The notes beneath the pieces were generated by a model, which saw nothing but the letters and a program-made list of their open reading frames with translations, did no database searches and was not told the origin of the DNA. DNA of 64,000 bases from Parasphingorhabdus halotolerans (lineage in GTDB: Bacteria; Pseudomonadota; Alphaproteobacteria; Sphingomonadales; Sphingomonadaceae), in the NCBI RefSeq assembly GCF_012516475.1, contig NZ_CP051217.1, positions 682,001 to 746,000 on the forward strand. The letters are read 5' to 3'. Both the position numbers and the translations under genes were made by a program. This document shows, piece after piece, positions 27,519 through 38,949 of this stretch. Position 1 is the stretch's first letter, and every line of letters begins with the position of its first letter.

Positions 27519-27977
27519 ATGAGAGTAGCTGTTTACCAACCCGATATCGCTGGAAATTTAGGAACGATTCTAAGGACATGCGCCTGTATGGATGTTGCTG
27601 TCGATATCATTGAACCCTGTGGTTTCCCGTTTAGCGATCGAAGCTTGAAACGCGCAGGGATGGACTATTTCGAACAGGCGGATTTCACGCGCCACGCTGA
27701 TTGGGATACATTTCTTGGATTTTCTGATTCTCGCTCTTCGAGACTGGTATTGCTCTCCAGCAAAGCCGCTATGCCGTATCATGAGTTTGAATTTGAAAAT
27801 GATGATATATTATTATTTGGTTCGGAAGGATCAGGGGTTCCCCTGAGTGTACATGAACGCGCAAATGCCCGAATCACAATCCCGATGAGAAAGGGCATGC
27901 GCAGCTTGAACCTTGCTGTTTCGGCTGGCATGGCTTTAGGAGAAGCACTCAGGCAAACAGGACGTTACCCGCAATGA
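27519..27977 (+). CDS. trmL: tRNA (cytidine/uridine-34 2'-O)-methyltransferase
   Basis: A 152-residue SPOUT methyltransferase. The ATG at 27519 gives MRVAVYQPDIAGNLGTI, the usual TrmL start. Motifs are GNLGTILRTCACM, the central DILLFGSEGSGVP, and RITIPMRKGMRSLNLAVSAGM, which forms the trefoil knot binding S-adenosylmethionine. It methylates the wobble ribose of tRNA-Leu isoacceptors. The stop overlaps the hemF start (ATGA). Confidence 0.93.
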   Translation: MRVAVYQPDIAGNLGTILRTCACMDVAVDIIEPCGFPFSDRSLKRAGMDYFEQADFTRHADWDTFLGFSDSRSSRLVLLSSKAAMPYHEFEFENDDILLFGSEGSGVPLSVHERANARITIPMRKGMRSLNLAVSAGMALGEALRQTGRYPQ

Positions 27978-28831
27978 CGACACAGTTGGACGAACAGCAG
28001 TTAACGGCTCAGGCTTGGTTCACGGAATTGCGCGATTCCATCTGTGCCGAGTTTGAGGCGATTGAAACCGAGGCTGGCAGCGATACCAAGTTTGACTATA
28101 TTCCGTGGGACCGGTCCAATCCCGATGGTAGCCCTGGCGGCGGCGGTACACAGGGACTGATGAAGGGCAAGGTCTTCGAGAAGGTCGGAGTGAATATTTC
28201 TACCGTTGATGGCACATTCAGCGAGGAGTTCGCAAAATCCATCCACGGCGCGGAGGAAAACCCGCAGTTCTTCGCCACCGGCATCAGTCTGGTGGCGCAT
28301 ATGGCAAACCCCCATGTTCCTGCTGTACATATGAACACGCGATTCCTGTGCACCACCAAACGCTGGTTTGGCGGCGGTGCGGACCTCAATCCGCCGATAC
28401 CTTACGAGGAAGACACGGAAGAGTTCCATGCCCGGTTTCGGTCTGCATGCGCGCCCCACAGCCCGGAATATTTTCCAAAGTTTAAAAAATGGGCTGATGA
28501 CTATTTTTATATCCCTCACCGCAACGCCCATCGCGGCGTTGGCGGTATATTTTATGACCATCTTGAGCTTGAGAAAGATGTAGACTTTGATCGCCACTTT
28601 GCTTTCACGCAAGATGTCGGGCGGGCATTTCTCGATGTTTTCCCGAAGCTGGTGCGTCGCAGGATGAATATGGAATGGTCTCCCGAAGAGAAAGAGCAGC
28701 AACTGGTATGGCGCGGACGCTACGCTGAGTTTAATCTGGTTTATGATCGCGGCACCACTTTTGGCTTAAAAACCGGTGGTAATGTCGATGCCATTTTGAT
28801 GAGCCTGCCGCCCGAGGCCAAGTGGACTTAG
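27974..28831 (+). CDS. hemF: Oxygen-dependent coproporphyrinogen III oxidase
   Basis: A 285-residue protein of normal length. The characteristic segments are GGGGTQGLMKGKVFEK, VHMNTRFL, KRWFGGGADLNPPIPY, HRNAHRGVGGIFYDH and YDRGTTFGLKTGG. It converts coproporphyrinogen III to protoporphyrinogen IX with oxygen in haem synthesis. It is translationally coupled to trmL upstream and followed within 9 bases by a GNAT gene. Confidence 0.97.
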   Translation: MTTQLDEQQLTAQAWFTELRDSICAEFEAIETEAGSDTKFDYIPWDRSNPDGSPGGGGTQGLMKGKVFEKVGVNISTVDGTFSEEFAKSIHGAEENPQFFATGISLVAHMANPHVPAVHMNTRFLCTTKRWFGGGADLNPPIPYEEDTEEFHARFRSACAPHSPEYFPKFKKWADDYFYIPHRNAHRGVGGIFYDHLELEKDVDFDRHFAFTQDVGRAFLDVFPKLVRRRMNMEWSPEEKEQQLVWRGRYAEFNLVYDRGTTFGLKTGGNVDAILMSLPPEAKWT

Positions 28832-28840
28832 CCGAGGAAT

Positions 28841-29419
28841 ATGACGGTAATGGAAATACCCGAAGGCCATTTGGCGACTATTGTGACATATTTGGAAATG
28901 ACAAAAGAACCAGCGTTGTCAGATATTCCTTCCGGGTTGGAGATTTCAGAATGGCCTAACCCAGAACCTGATGAATATCTGGCAATGTTTCGCAAGGTAG
29001 GCGAAAACTGGCTCTGGTTCTCGCGGCTTTTGTTGGACAAGGATCAGCTTATCGCTGTGATTCAACATGATGATGTTCAACTCCATAAGATACTCGATGG
29101 CTCCCGCGCAGTTGGATTTATCGAGCTTGATTTCAGAGAAGCCGGACAATGCGAAATCGGATTTTTTGGGCTGGTGCCTGAAATGAACGGGTCCGGTCAC
29201 GGCCGCTGGATGATGGTCGAAGCCTTGCGGCGCGCCTGGCGATCAGGAGTGGAGCGGGTGTGGCTCCATACATGCACGCTTGATTCCCCAAGGGCGCTTG
29301 GTTTTTATCAAAACAGCGGTTTCAGAGCCTATAAGCAGGAAGTTGGGATGCAGCCCGACCCGCGTTTGTCTGGACATTTGCCGCGTAGCGCAGCTCCCCA
29401 TATTCCGCTGCTCAGCTGA
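28841..29419 (+). CDS. GNAT family N-acetyltransferase
   Basis: A 192-residue protein. ATG at 28841 has a GAGGAAT site. The GNAT core is visible as VGFIELDF, then the acetyl-CoA-binding loop region GLVPEMNGSGHGRWMMVEAL, then VWLHTCTLDSPRALGFYQNSGF. The substrate is unknown. It directly follows hemF and may be co-transcribed with trmL-hemF; no functional link is evident. Confidence 0.85.
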   Translation: MTVMEIPEGHLATIVTYLEMTKEPALSDIPSGLEISEWPNPEPDEYLAMFRKVGENWLWFSRLLLDKDQLIAVIQHDDVQLHKILDGSRAVGFIELDFREAGQCEIGFFGLVPEMNGSGHGRWMMVEALRRAWRSGVERVWLHTCTLDSPRALGFYQNSGFRAYKQEVGMQPDPRLSGHLPRSAAPHIPLLS

Positions 29420-29435
29420 ATATTTCTTCCACATT

Positions 29436-30164
29436 CTACGTTTTACCGGTCAGTTGCTTGTAAATCGAAGCAATCACCGCAACTAAAATCACCTGAAACA
29501 CGGTACCTAGGCCCGACGAAACCAGATTTTCGAAGAGCGGAATACCCTGCCCGCCATTGATCAGACCGCTAATCAATCCAACGACCAATCCCGCCACCAG
29601 CACGGTAATTCCGCCAACCAGGATAATAATCGCCAGAAAAAAGAAAATCGACCAGCCATTATTCATCGTGAGCGCCCAATTTGCTTTTAGGGCTTCAACT
29701 GGATTGCGCTCACCACGATCCGCTATCACCATCGGCACCAGCGCGAAACGGCCAAGCAGATATAGTCCGGGTATAATAAGCAATAGAAATCCGAAAAACA
29801 GCGCAAATGCAACCAGGATATTCGCGATGAAAAAGAAAATAAACAAGCCTGCGGCCGCTTTCAAAACATCTGCTACGGTCCCTTGCTGATTGGGAGCAAA
29901 TAATATGTAAAGCGCTAACGTACCGAACGCTATGACGAGATTTGAAGCAAATAGACTGAACGAATGATCGACCAAAAAAGCTATCTGCGCAGCGTTTATT
30001 TCAGCTGGATCCGTCATTCCGTCAATCTGTGGTTCACCGACAAATTGTGCCCAGAGCAAATTTGGCAATAGAATAAAAACGCCAGCAATGGCTGCCACAG
30101 CTTCTTTGTGGCCACCCAGCAACGCCATGGCATCGTTCCAGCATTTCATTTGATCAAGCTTCAC
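29436..30164 (-). CDS. Multi-pass membrane protein (YciC-like, unknown function)
   Basis: A 242-residue protein with about six hydrophobic segments. There is a conserved-looking region LYLLGRFALVPMVIADRGERNPVEALKAN, a pattern seen in YciC-type and related membrane proteins: Arg-Phe, then ERNP-EAL-x-NW. The function is not known. It is convergent with the GNAT gene and divergent from lipB. Confidence 0.65.
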   Translation of the reverse strand: MKLDQMKCWNDAMALLGGHKEAVAAIAGVFILLPNLLWAQFVGEPQIDGMTDPAEINAAQIAFLVDHSFSLFASNLVIAFGTLALYILFAPNQQGTVADVLKAAAGLFIFFFIANILVAFALFFGFLLLIIPGLYLLGRFALVPMVIADRGERNPVEALKANWALTMNNGWSIFFFLAIIILVGGITVLVAGLVVGLISGLINGGQGIPLFENLVSSGLGTVFQVILVAVIASIYKQLTGKT

Positions 30165-30235
30165 GGCGACACCCTCTTACTCATAAATTCCATCCTGCTC
30201 TTGCCACCACAGCCGTGAGAGTGCACGAAATTTCT

Positions 30236-30883
30236 ATGAATGACGTAAATCAAGTTGAGTGGCGCACCAGTGAACGGCTGATTGCCTATCCTGACGCGCT
30301 GGAAGAAATGGAAGCGCGCAATACAGCCGTGCAAGCGGGTGAGGAGGAAGAGCTGATTTGGTTTCTGGAACATCCCCCGCTTTACACAGCTGGTACAAGT
30401 TCCGACCCGACTGAGCTGCTCAGTTCGCAATTCCCCGTTTTTGAAACTGGCCGCGGCGGTCGGCATACTTATCATGGCCCGGGTCAACGGGTGGGCTATA
30501 TCATTCTCGACCTCAAAAGGCGCAATGCGGATGTTCGGGGTTTTGTACATGCGCTCGAAGCATGGGTGATTGCAGCACTGGGAGAGTTCGGCATCGATGC
30601 GCGCGCGGTAGAAGGTCGCGTCGGCATCTGGTGCGATACGCCTGATGGCCAAGAAGCCAAAATCGGAGCTATTGGCATTCGTATCCGAAAGTGGGTCACG
30701 ATGCATGGCTTCTCGGTCAATATTGATCCTGACCTCAGCCATTTTAACGGTATTATCCCCTGCGGGATCAGCGAATATCCAGTTACCAGTCTCAAAGCAC
30801 TAGGACATAAAATAAAAATGGCGGAATTTGATAGTGCGCTGAAAAAAACCGCAGCGGCTTTTTTTCAGGAAATTGCCAAATAG
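30236..30883 (+). CDS. lipB: Octanoyl-[ACP]:protein N-octanoyltransferase
   Basis: About 215 residues from ATG 30236; GTG at 30215 would add 7. Motifs are GRGGRHTYHGPGQRVGY and the catalytic segment IIPCGISEYPVTSL with the acyl-thioester Cys, plus a conserved Lys in KIGAIGIR. It transfers octanoyl groups from acyl carrier protein to lipoyl domains. It starts the rightward unit that also includes the small lipoprotein downstream. Confidence 0.95.
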   Translation: MNDVNQVEWRTSERLIAYPDALEEMEARNTAVQAGEEEELIWFLEHPPLYTAGTSSDPTELLSSQFPVFETGRGGRHTYHGPGQRVGYIILDLKRRNADVRGFVHALEAWVIAALGEFGIDARAVEGRVGIWCDTPDGQEAKIGAIGIRIRKWVTMHGFSVNIDPDLSHFNGIIPCGISEYPVTSLKALGHKIKMAEFDSALKKTAAAFFQEIAK

Positions 30884-30927
30884 CATCGAAGCCTTATATT
30901 CATCACATAAATCAACAAGGAAATATC

Positions 30928-31197
30928 ATGATCAAATTTGCTCACCTTGCTTCGCTCGTTCTTTTATCATCTGTGATTTCAGCCTGTTCTGGTGACAATG
31001 AAGCGCCGGAAGCAGATAATACGACCGAAACCCGGATGGATGAGGTTGATGTCATCGATGGCACAATAAGCGATGATATGGTGGATGTTGATACACAGCA
31101 ATCTACCGATTCATTGGCTGATGGAGAAGCGGTCGAGGGAGATGAGGCCGGTAACAGCGAAGAAGCTAAAGCCGAAGATGAGAGTTCAGAGGAATAG
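30928..31197 (+). CDS. Small acidic lipoprotein (unknown function)
   Basis: An 89-residue protein. The signal ends in lipobox SSVISAC. The mature part is strongly acidic and disordered, with many Asp and Glu and a C-terminal run of EDESSEE, and has almost no hydrophobic residues. An AAGGAAAT site precedes the ATG. It lies 44 bases after lipB. It is presumably tethered to a membrane, possibly as a cation-binding or spacer protein; that is inference. Confidence 0.7.
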   Translation: MIKFAHLASLVLLSSVISACSGDNEAPEADNTTETRMDEVDVIDGTISDDMVDVDTQQSTDSLADGEAVEGDEAGNSEEAKAEDESSEE

Positions 31198-31267
31198 TCG
31201 GTACAAAGTCCCAATTTTGCGCGATGCTTATCCGTCCGTTAAACCAAGCGCTTGTTTGACTAGTGAC

Positions 31268-31912
31268 CTACGCCAATCCCAGAATTTTATGGGTCTGCAA
31301 TGACAATCGCCATTTCGGATTGGCCTGGACAAACGCGATGGCGCTCTCCAGATTGGCCGCGCTCGCAGCATCATCTCCGCGCGCATCCATCGGCTGAACA
31401 AGGTGATTGGCAAAATCCCAATGTGCCATATCCTGCCAATCGCTTCCTTTCTGTGGCCATACCAGTTTCAGTTCATCACCGGATCGCTGTACGGTTGTAC
31501 TGCCTGCTTTGGGGCTGATGCAAATCCAATCAATTGAACGGGGCACTGGCAGCGTACCGTTGGATTCAATCGCAATTTCAAATCCGGCATCGTGCAGCGC
31601 TTGGATTAGGACTTCATCAATTTGCAGCATCGGCTCCCCGCCTGTGATAACAATGAAGCGCAGTTCCGGGTCATTACCCCAAACAGAAGCCGCAGCCTTC
31701 GCGAGATCAGCTGCAGTTTTGAAGCGACCACCTCCCGCGCCGTCCATCCCGACAAAATCCGTATCACAAAACTGGCAGACCGCGCTTGCCCGGTCTTTTT
31801 CGAGACCAGACCAGAGATTACAGCCGGTGAAACGCATAAATACAGCCCGGCGGCCAGCGTGAACACCCTCGCCCTGCAGAGTCAGGAAAATCTCTTTGAC
31901 CGCATAACTCAT
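31268..31912 (-). CDS. queE: 7-carboxy-7-deazaguanine synthase
   Basis: A 214-residue radical-SAM enzyme. The iron-sulfur ligands are in the proteobacterial QueE arrangement C-x14-C-x2-C (GCNLWSG through VCQFCD). FVITGGEPMLQ is the usual GGEP SAM-binding motif and ESNGTLPVP follows. It converts 6-carboxytetrahydropterin to 7-carboxy-7-deazaguanine on the way to queuosine. The start overlaps the queC stop (ATGA). Confidence 0.95.
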   Translation of the reverse strand: MSYAVKEIFLTLQGEGVHAGRRAVFMRFTGCNLWSGLEKDRASAVCQFCDTDFVGMDGAGGGRFKTAADLAKAAASVWGNDPELRFIVITGGEPMLQIDEVLIQALHDAGFEIAIESNGTLPVPRSIDWICISPKAGSTTVQRSGDELKLVWPQKGSDWQDMAHWDFANHLVQPMDARGDDAASAANLESAIAFVQANPKWRLSLQTHKILGLA

Positions 31913-32613
31913 GATTTGGCGGCATAGCGGGTGGGATCGGCAATACCGGCTTCCTCAAAACCTTTTTGCCGCAACCGGCAGCTGTCGCAATAGCCGCAAT
32001 GCAGGTTGCCTTCAGCAGGATCGTAGCAAGACCAGCTAAGCGCCGGATCAATATCAAGTCGCACCGCCACCTTGGCGATATCCGCCTTCGTCATATATTG
32101 CAGAGGTGTTTGAATAGTGAAGCCGCTTCCTTCATCTCCAGCTTTGGTTGCAAGGTCTGCGAGTCGCTCAAAGCCTTCAATAAACTCGGGCCGGCAATCG
32201 GGGTAACCGGAATAATCCAGCGCGTTCACACCAATAAAAATATCTCGTGCATCCCGCGCCTCTGCCAATCCGAGGGTAAGCGAAAGGAAAATAAGATTGC
32301 GCGCCGGCACATAGGTTACCGGAATTTCGTTGGTCACACCGCTTTTTGGTACATCAATGTTGTCGGTTAGCGCAGAACCACCAAAGCGGCTGAGATCAAG
32401 CGGGAGAACGATATGTTCGGCAACATCAAGCTTGGCGGCAATCTGAACGGCGGACTGCAACTCAATTTTGTGGCGTTGGTTATAGTCGATTGTTAGCGCG
32501 ATGATTTTATAGCCCTGTTCCCGCGCCAAAGCGCCCGAAACCATCGAATCCATTCCGCCCGAGAGGAGCACTATTGCCGTTTTGGTCGGGGTTACTTGAT
32601 TGGTGCTTTCCAT
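31909..32613 (-). CDS. queC: 7-cyano-7-deazaguanine synthase
   Basis: A 234-residue ATP-dependent enzyme. N-terminal PP-loop LLSGGMDSMVSG, then VPARNLIFLSL, and a zinc site near the C-terminus with SCYDPAEGNLHCGYCDSC. It turns the QueE product into preQ0. It heads a two-gene operon with queE. QueD, QueF and Tgt are not in this window. Confidence 0.96.
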   Translation of the reverse strand: MESTNQVTPTKTAIVLLSGGMDSMVSGALAREQGYKIIALTIDYNQRHKIELQSAVQIAAKLDVAEHIVLPLDLSRFGGSALTDNIDVPKSGVTNEIPVTYVPARNLIFLSLTLGLAEARDARDIFIGVNALDYSGYPDCRPEFIEGFERLADLATKAGDEGSGFTIQTPLQYMTKADIAKVAVRLDIDPALSWSCYDPAEGNLHCGYCDSCRLRQKGFEEAGIADPTRYAAKS

Positions 32614-32743
32614 AGTGCGCTCCCGCTAACCACCTTGACGCAGACAAGCAAGTGGTTGGGATAGCCAGCGCCAAATAGCTTCGGCGGATTTCGCGCTAGG
32701 GGATCCATCAGATTGAACAGTATAGTTTCTGGAGTAATTAAAG

Positions 32744-33151
32744 TCAGCAAGCGCCAGTTCTACGACCTTCTGCAGAAAAAGAGAATGGTGAGCCGCTAGA
32801 AATGCCCTGGGAATTCAGCTGGATCAATCCACTCGATTCGCGCCGAATTTCCGTGACACCATGTCCAAGATTTCCGCATTTGTAACTAACGCGGAGGACG
32901 TTTGGCTTGTCTTCGATGACATAGCGAGTACATTTGGCACTGCCGTGTTGAACTTGCAGAAGCAATTTGGCATCACCAAGACAAATGCGCTTACTGCTAT
33001 CTGACGCGCCACGTTCTTTCAGAGTCCAGCTGCCCTTTTGCAGGCCATCTAAAAGCGCAAGGTCCGGTGCTTGCGCCGGTGCTGCTACGGTGAACGCAAA
33101 AAACGCTACGGAAGATAATCCGGCTGTTTTTATCAAATTCAAAAACTTCAT
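32744..33151 (-). CDS. Periplasmic DUF3617-like protein
   Basis: About 135 residues from ATG 33151 (in-frame upstream start at 33184). A signal peptide (LSSVAFFAFTVAAPAQA) is followed by a small domain with the DUF3617 pattern: GSWTLKERG, a first Cys in KRICLGD, KCTRYV, SYKCGNLG and a C-terminal Cys. Function unknown; members are exported and often disulfide-bonded. Stands alone between queC and hslO. Confidence 0.65.
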   Translation of the reverse strand: MKFLNLIKTAGLSSVAFFAFTVAAPAQAPDLALLDGLQKGSWTLKERGASDSSKRICLGDAKLLLQVQHGSAKCTRYVIEDKPNVLRVSYKCGNLGHGVTEIRRESSGLIQLNSQGISSGSPFSFSAEGRRTGAC

Positions 33152-33300
33152 GCCCCTACTCCGTGTGGTGATCGAGAATCGCAAAATCGCCTCGAATCAG
33201 ATTTTTATAGCGCCCAATTGTGGCAATTATCGCGTCCAATTGCGGCCTTCGATAGGACTTTTTGGACAAATCACCGCGTTAACCAGGATATTGAACAAAT

Positions 33301-34203
33301 TTAATTGTTCAGGCTCGCGCCCGAGATGATGAACTTCTTGCTGCAAAACGCGCAATCAATCGAAATAGTTCCATCTTCGCCAATCATATCTTCCTTATCT
33401 TCTTTCGGAAAACGCGCAATGACGTCCCGGATATGATCTTCATTACAGCGGCAAGCCTTAACGCACGGTTTACCGCTCAAAACCCTCACTTCGTCGCTCT
33501 CGCTGAACAATCGCCATAGCAAATCTTCCAGCGCAAGCGCTGGATCAGTGAGCTCATTCGGCGTAACGCTACCGCCCATGACCGCGACATGCTCCCATTC
33601 GGGATGATCCATCCGAACGTGCAGCCGTTCTTTGCCGTCCTCACCTTCCGGAAGATACTGTACCAGCAAGCCACCCGCCACGCTGTGCGCACCATCACAG
33701 TTCACTGCGACACGGATTATTGTCGGCAATTGCTCAGATTGAAGAAAATAATTCTGAACTGCCTCCGAAAGGCTTGCACCTTCTAACGCAACAATGCCCT
33801 GGCTCCGGCCCCGTGGCGGCGGCTGGTCAAAGGTAATCGCCAGATAACCTTTACCAAAGAGTGCCATCAGGCTTGGTTCGATAGGCTGCAAAGCTAATCG
33901 TTCGGCATCAAACTGCACATAACCACGCAGCCCACCGTTTTTATAGTCACATGCCAGCAGGCTGATAACGCCGCTTTCTGTCTGTGCCTGCAATGTGAGC
34001 TGCGAGCCTTCATCCTTTAGCAAGCTGCCCAGCATGGCGGTAAGGCAAACTGCCTCGGCCAGAAGGGCTTTGATCTGCTCAGGGTAATTATGTGCCAGCA
34101 ATATCTCATCGAGCACCGTACCCAAGCGAACTGCCCTACCGCGGCAATGTTTTGCCGGGATGGAAAAGGAAAGCGTTTGATCTATAAGCGAGATATCTGC
34201 CAT
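33301..34203 (-). CDS. hslO: Redox-regulated chaperone Hsp33
   Basis: A 300-residue protein from ATG 34203, whose A is shared with the argF stop (TAATG). The C-terminal zinc switch is present as KACRCNEDH and later DCAFCSKKF, that is C-x-C and C-x2-C. The N-terminal domain shows AVCLTAMLGSLLKDEG and RGYVQFDAER. Oxidation of the four Cys activates its holdase function. It is the third gene of argD-argF-hslO, a recurrent order in alphaproteobacteria. Confidence 0.95.
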   Translation of the reverse strand: MADISLIDQTLSFSIPAKHCRGRAVRLGTVLDEILLAHNYPEQIKALLAEAVCLTAMLGSLLKDEGSQLTLQAQTESGVISLLACDYKNGGLRGYVQFDAERLALQPIEPSLMALFGKGYLAITFDQPPPRGRSQGIVALEGASLSEAVQNYFLQSEQLPTIIRVAVNCDGAHSVAGGLLVQYLPEGEDGKERLHVRMDHPEWEHVAVMGGSVTPNELTDPALALEDLLWRLFSESDEVRVLSGKPCVKACRCNEDHIRDVIARFPKEDKEDMIGEDGTISIDCAFCSKKFIISGASLNN

Positions 34204-35129
34204 TAGATTTGATTGAACACCCATCGCAAAACGGATTTTTGTGCATGGATGCGGTTTTCGGCCTCGTCCCACACGACCGATTGCGGCCCGTCGATTACCG
34301 ATGGCATGACTTCTTCACCGCGGTGAGCAGGCAGACAGTGCATAAACAGCGCGTCCGACTTGGCCTGTTCCATCATCACGTCATTAACCTGATAGGGCAT
34401 CATTGCAGCCATTTTATTATGGACATGCTCCTGCCCCATCGACACCCATGTATCGGTAATGACAACATCTGCGCCGCTGACCGCTTCCATCTCATCTCGA
34501 TGCACGGATATTTTTACGCCCGCAGACTGCGCGGTTTCGATAAAAGCCTGATCAGGATCATAGCCTTGCGGACAGCCGATACGGACGTTGAATTTCATCA
34601 ACCCTGCCGCCTCAACAATCGAGTTGAGTACGTTGTTACCATCGCCAAGCCAGCACACCTCCAGTCCAGGCAACGCTTTACCACGCTCAACGAGTGTTAG
34701 TAAATCCGCGACTATCTGGCAGGGGTGCGATAGGTCAGTCAGGCCATTTATGACCGGCACAGTTGCATTGGCAGCAAGTTCTTCAATTTTCGCATGATCA
34801 TCTGTGCGGATCATGATTGCATCGCACATGCGCGAAAGAACTTTCGCGGTATCGGCAACCGTTTCCCCGCGTCCCAGCTGCATGGACCCGCTATCCATCA
34901 CAATGCTGGTGCCACCCAATTGGCGAATAGCGACATCAAAGGAAACACGCGTGCGGGTGCTGCTTTTTTCAAAGATCATGGCGAGCACATGGCCAGCTAA
35001 TGGCGCATCTGCATCCACCTTGCCTTTCGGCCATGAAACACGCGCTTCTTTCCGGTCAATCGCATCGGCGATCATCATTGCGATAGCATCACCACCAGCG
35101 TCTGAAAGGTCTAGAAAATGTCGGATCAC
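34203..35129 (-). CDS. argF: Ornithine carbamoyltransferase
   Basis: A 308-residue enzyme. The carbamoyl phosphate site is [12 protein letters not shown], followed by [11 protein letters not shown] and the ornithine-binding [11 protein letters not shown] near the C-terminus. It forms citrulline from ornithine and carbamoyl phosphate in arginine synthesis. It overlaps argD upstream by 4 bases and hslO downstream by 1 base, so all three are translationally coupled. Confidence 0.97.
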   Translation of the reverse strand: MIRHFLDLSDAGGDAIAMMIADAIDRKEARVSWPKGKVDADAPLAGHVLAMIFEKSSTRTRVSFDVAIRQLGGTSIVMDSGSMQLGRGETVADTAKVLSRMCDAIMIRTDDHAKIEELAANATVPVINGLTDLSHPCQIVADLLTLVERGKALPGLEVCWLGDGNNVLNSIVEAAGLMKFNVRIGCPQGYDPDQAFIETAQSAGVKISVHRDEMEAVSGADVVITDTWVSMGQEHVHNKMAAMMPYQVNDVMMEQAKSDALFMHCLPAHRGEEVMPSVIDGPQSVVWDEAENRIHAQKSVLRWVFNQI

Positions 35130-36313
35130 GCTGCCTCCGGCTGAACATAGTCAGCCGCTCCTGCAGATAATTTTTCGATGAACGTCGAAATTTCAGCATC
35201 AGTAATATTGAGTGGCGGCAATACACGCAAAGTATCGTCTCCCGCAGCGACGGTCAGCAATCCGTGGTTATCACGCAGATGACCGACAAATCCTCTGGTC
35301 GGATGAGTCATCATGATACCGAGCATCAGGCCCTCGCCTCGCACACCTTCGAACAAGTCCGGATAATTGCCAATAAACTGCTCAATCGCCGCTCGGAGTT
35401 TATCACCCATCGTACGGACATTCTCCAGAAACTCGTCATTTGCGACGACATCCCAAACCGCGTTGCCAGCAGCCATAGCCAAAGGATTGCCTCCATAGGT
35501 CGAGCCATGGGTACCCACAACCATGCCGCGTGCCGCTTTTTCTGTCGCCAGGCAAGCACCGAGCGGAAAACCGCCGCCAATGCCTTTGGCGGTTGCCATG
35601 ATATCAGGCTCAATGTCGTAAAGCTCGTGCGCATAAAGCTTGCCGGTCCGCGCCACGCCGCATTGCACTTCATCAAGCACCAGCATCAGATCATGCTCGT
35701 CGGCAAGATCGCGCAAACCTTCCATAAATTCTTGTGAAGCCGGACGCACGCCACCCTCTCCCTGGATGGGTTCTACAAGAAAACCTGCGGTATTCGGACC
35801 GATGGCCGCTTTCGCGCCATCCAGATCATCAAATTCGACATATTTGAATCCGCTCAAAAGCGGCGAAAATCCATGGTGCATCTTCTCCTGGTTGGACGCA
35901 GAGATCGTTGCCATTGTCCGTCCATGGAATGCATTTTTAAAAGTGATAATCTCAAACCGTTCACTGTCTTGCGACTGGTGATAGGCGCGCGCTGCTTTTA
36001 TTGCGCATTCCACCGCTTCCGCACCACTGTTAGTGAAGAAAATCGTGTCCGCAAACGTTGTATCGACCAGACGCTGGGCGAATTTCTCTCCTTGTGGACT
36101 GCCGTAAAGATTGGAGACGTGCATAAGAGTTGCGGCCTGCTCTTGTATCGCCGCAGTCAGATGCGGATGGCCGTGTCCCAATATATTGACCGCAATACCG
36201 CTGGCAAAATCTAAAGCACGACTGCCATCCTCGGAAATCAACCAAGCGCCCTCGCCTCGCACAGGACGAAAACCACACCGGGGGTAAACGGGCATTAGCG
36301 GGGTGATCGTCAT
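35126..36313 (-). CDS. argD: Acetylornithine aminotransferase
   Basis: A 395-residue class III aminotransferase. Landmarks: [48 protein letters not shown] and the PLP lysine in [14 protein letters not shown]. It makes N-acetylornithine from the semialdehyde and can also serve lysine synthesis. An AAAGGAAA site lies upstream of ATG. A leader ORF with an overlapping terminator-like hairpin precedes it, suggesting transcription attenuation. Confidence 0.96.
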   Translation of the reverse strand: MTITPLMPVYPRCGFRPVRGEGAWLISEDGSRALDFASGIAVNILGHGHPHLTAAIQEQAATLMHVSNLYGSPQGEKFAQRLVDTTFADTIFFTNSGAEAVECAIKAARAYHQSQDSERFEIITFKNAFHGRTMATISASNQEKMHHGFSPLLSGFKYVEFDDLDGAKAAIGPNTAGFLVEPIQGEGGVRPASQEFMEGLRDLADEHDLMLVLDEVQCGVARTGKLYAHELYDIEPDIMATAKGIGGGFPLGACLATEKAARGMVVGTHGSTYGGNPLAMAAGNAVWDVVANDEFLENVRTMGDKLRAAIEQFIGNYPDLFEGVRGEGLMLGIMMTHPTRGFVGHLRDNHGLLTVAAGDDTLRVLPPLNITDAEISTFIEKLSAGAADYVQPEAA

Positions 36314-36325
36314 GTGAATTTCCTT

Positions 36326-36355
36326 TCACGAGAAAATAGAAAAGGCGACCCGCAT
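36326..36355 (-). CDS. Putative nine-residue leader peptide before argD
   Basis: ATG at 36355 starts a frame of nine codons (MRVAFSIFS) ending in TGA at 36326-36328, 13 bases before the argD ATG. A very strong ribosome site, AAGGAGG (36361-36367), sits 5 bases before the ATG, far better than chance would give. The second codon is for arginine. The ATG lies in the loop of a GC-rich hairpin. A regulatory leader for arginine genes is inferred. Confidence 0.5.
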   Translation of the reverse strand: MRVAFSIFS

Positions 36356-36362
36356 GGCCGCC
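36331..36362 (-). promoter_or_regulatory. Terminator-like hairpin (candidate attenuator) in the argD 5' region
   Basis: On the minus strand, arms GGCGGCC and GGTCGCC form seven pairs (one G-T) around the loop ATGCG, followed at once by TTTTCTATTTTCT. This is the form of an intrinsic terminator. The loop contains the ATG of the leader ORF and the left arm abuts its ribosome site, so translation of the leader would melt the hairpin. Confidence 0.55.
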
Positions 36363-36534
36363 TCCTTCGATCTGCAGCTTATATGCCTGATCCGGATGGC
36401 GGTCAATCATTGCAGCAGATCACGTCAGTCCATCCTGCCGAACTTTCAGGTAATCGATTATATCAATCAACCAGAGTGTTTTAATTGATTTTGCTGACTG
36501 AAACTTTCGCGTTATGGTGATGCCATACTAATAG

Positions 36535-38763
<2,229 letters not shown>

Positions 38764-38797
38764 CACAGACTTGAAAAATTAGGGTCGCAAACCCTAT

Positions 38798-38839
38798 AGA
38801 CGGTTCGTATCGCCCCCCGATACGGACCGTCTTTTTTTT
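38798..38839 (+). terminator. Intrinsic terminator of katG
   Basis: The left arm AGACGGTTCGTATCG pairs with the right arm CGATACGGACCGTCT around a CCCCC loop; only the central T/G is unmatched or wobble. Eight T follow. Confidence 0.95.
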
Positions 38840-38949
38840 GTTGCTTAAATTGCTCGATGCCGGTGACACTGTGTTCGGGACTTTACCCGGAATCTTGGAG
38901 AGCGGTTGCTGCTTAAAGAAAGCTCCGGCTCAAAGGTCGGAGCACAGAC

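Noticed and set aside
38915..38945. GCTCCG...CGGAGC hairpin after katG as a second terminator
   Set aside because: No T run on either strand and a good katG terminator lies upstream.
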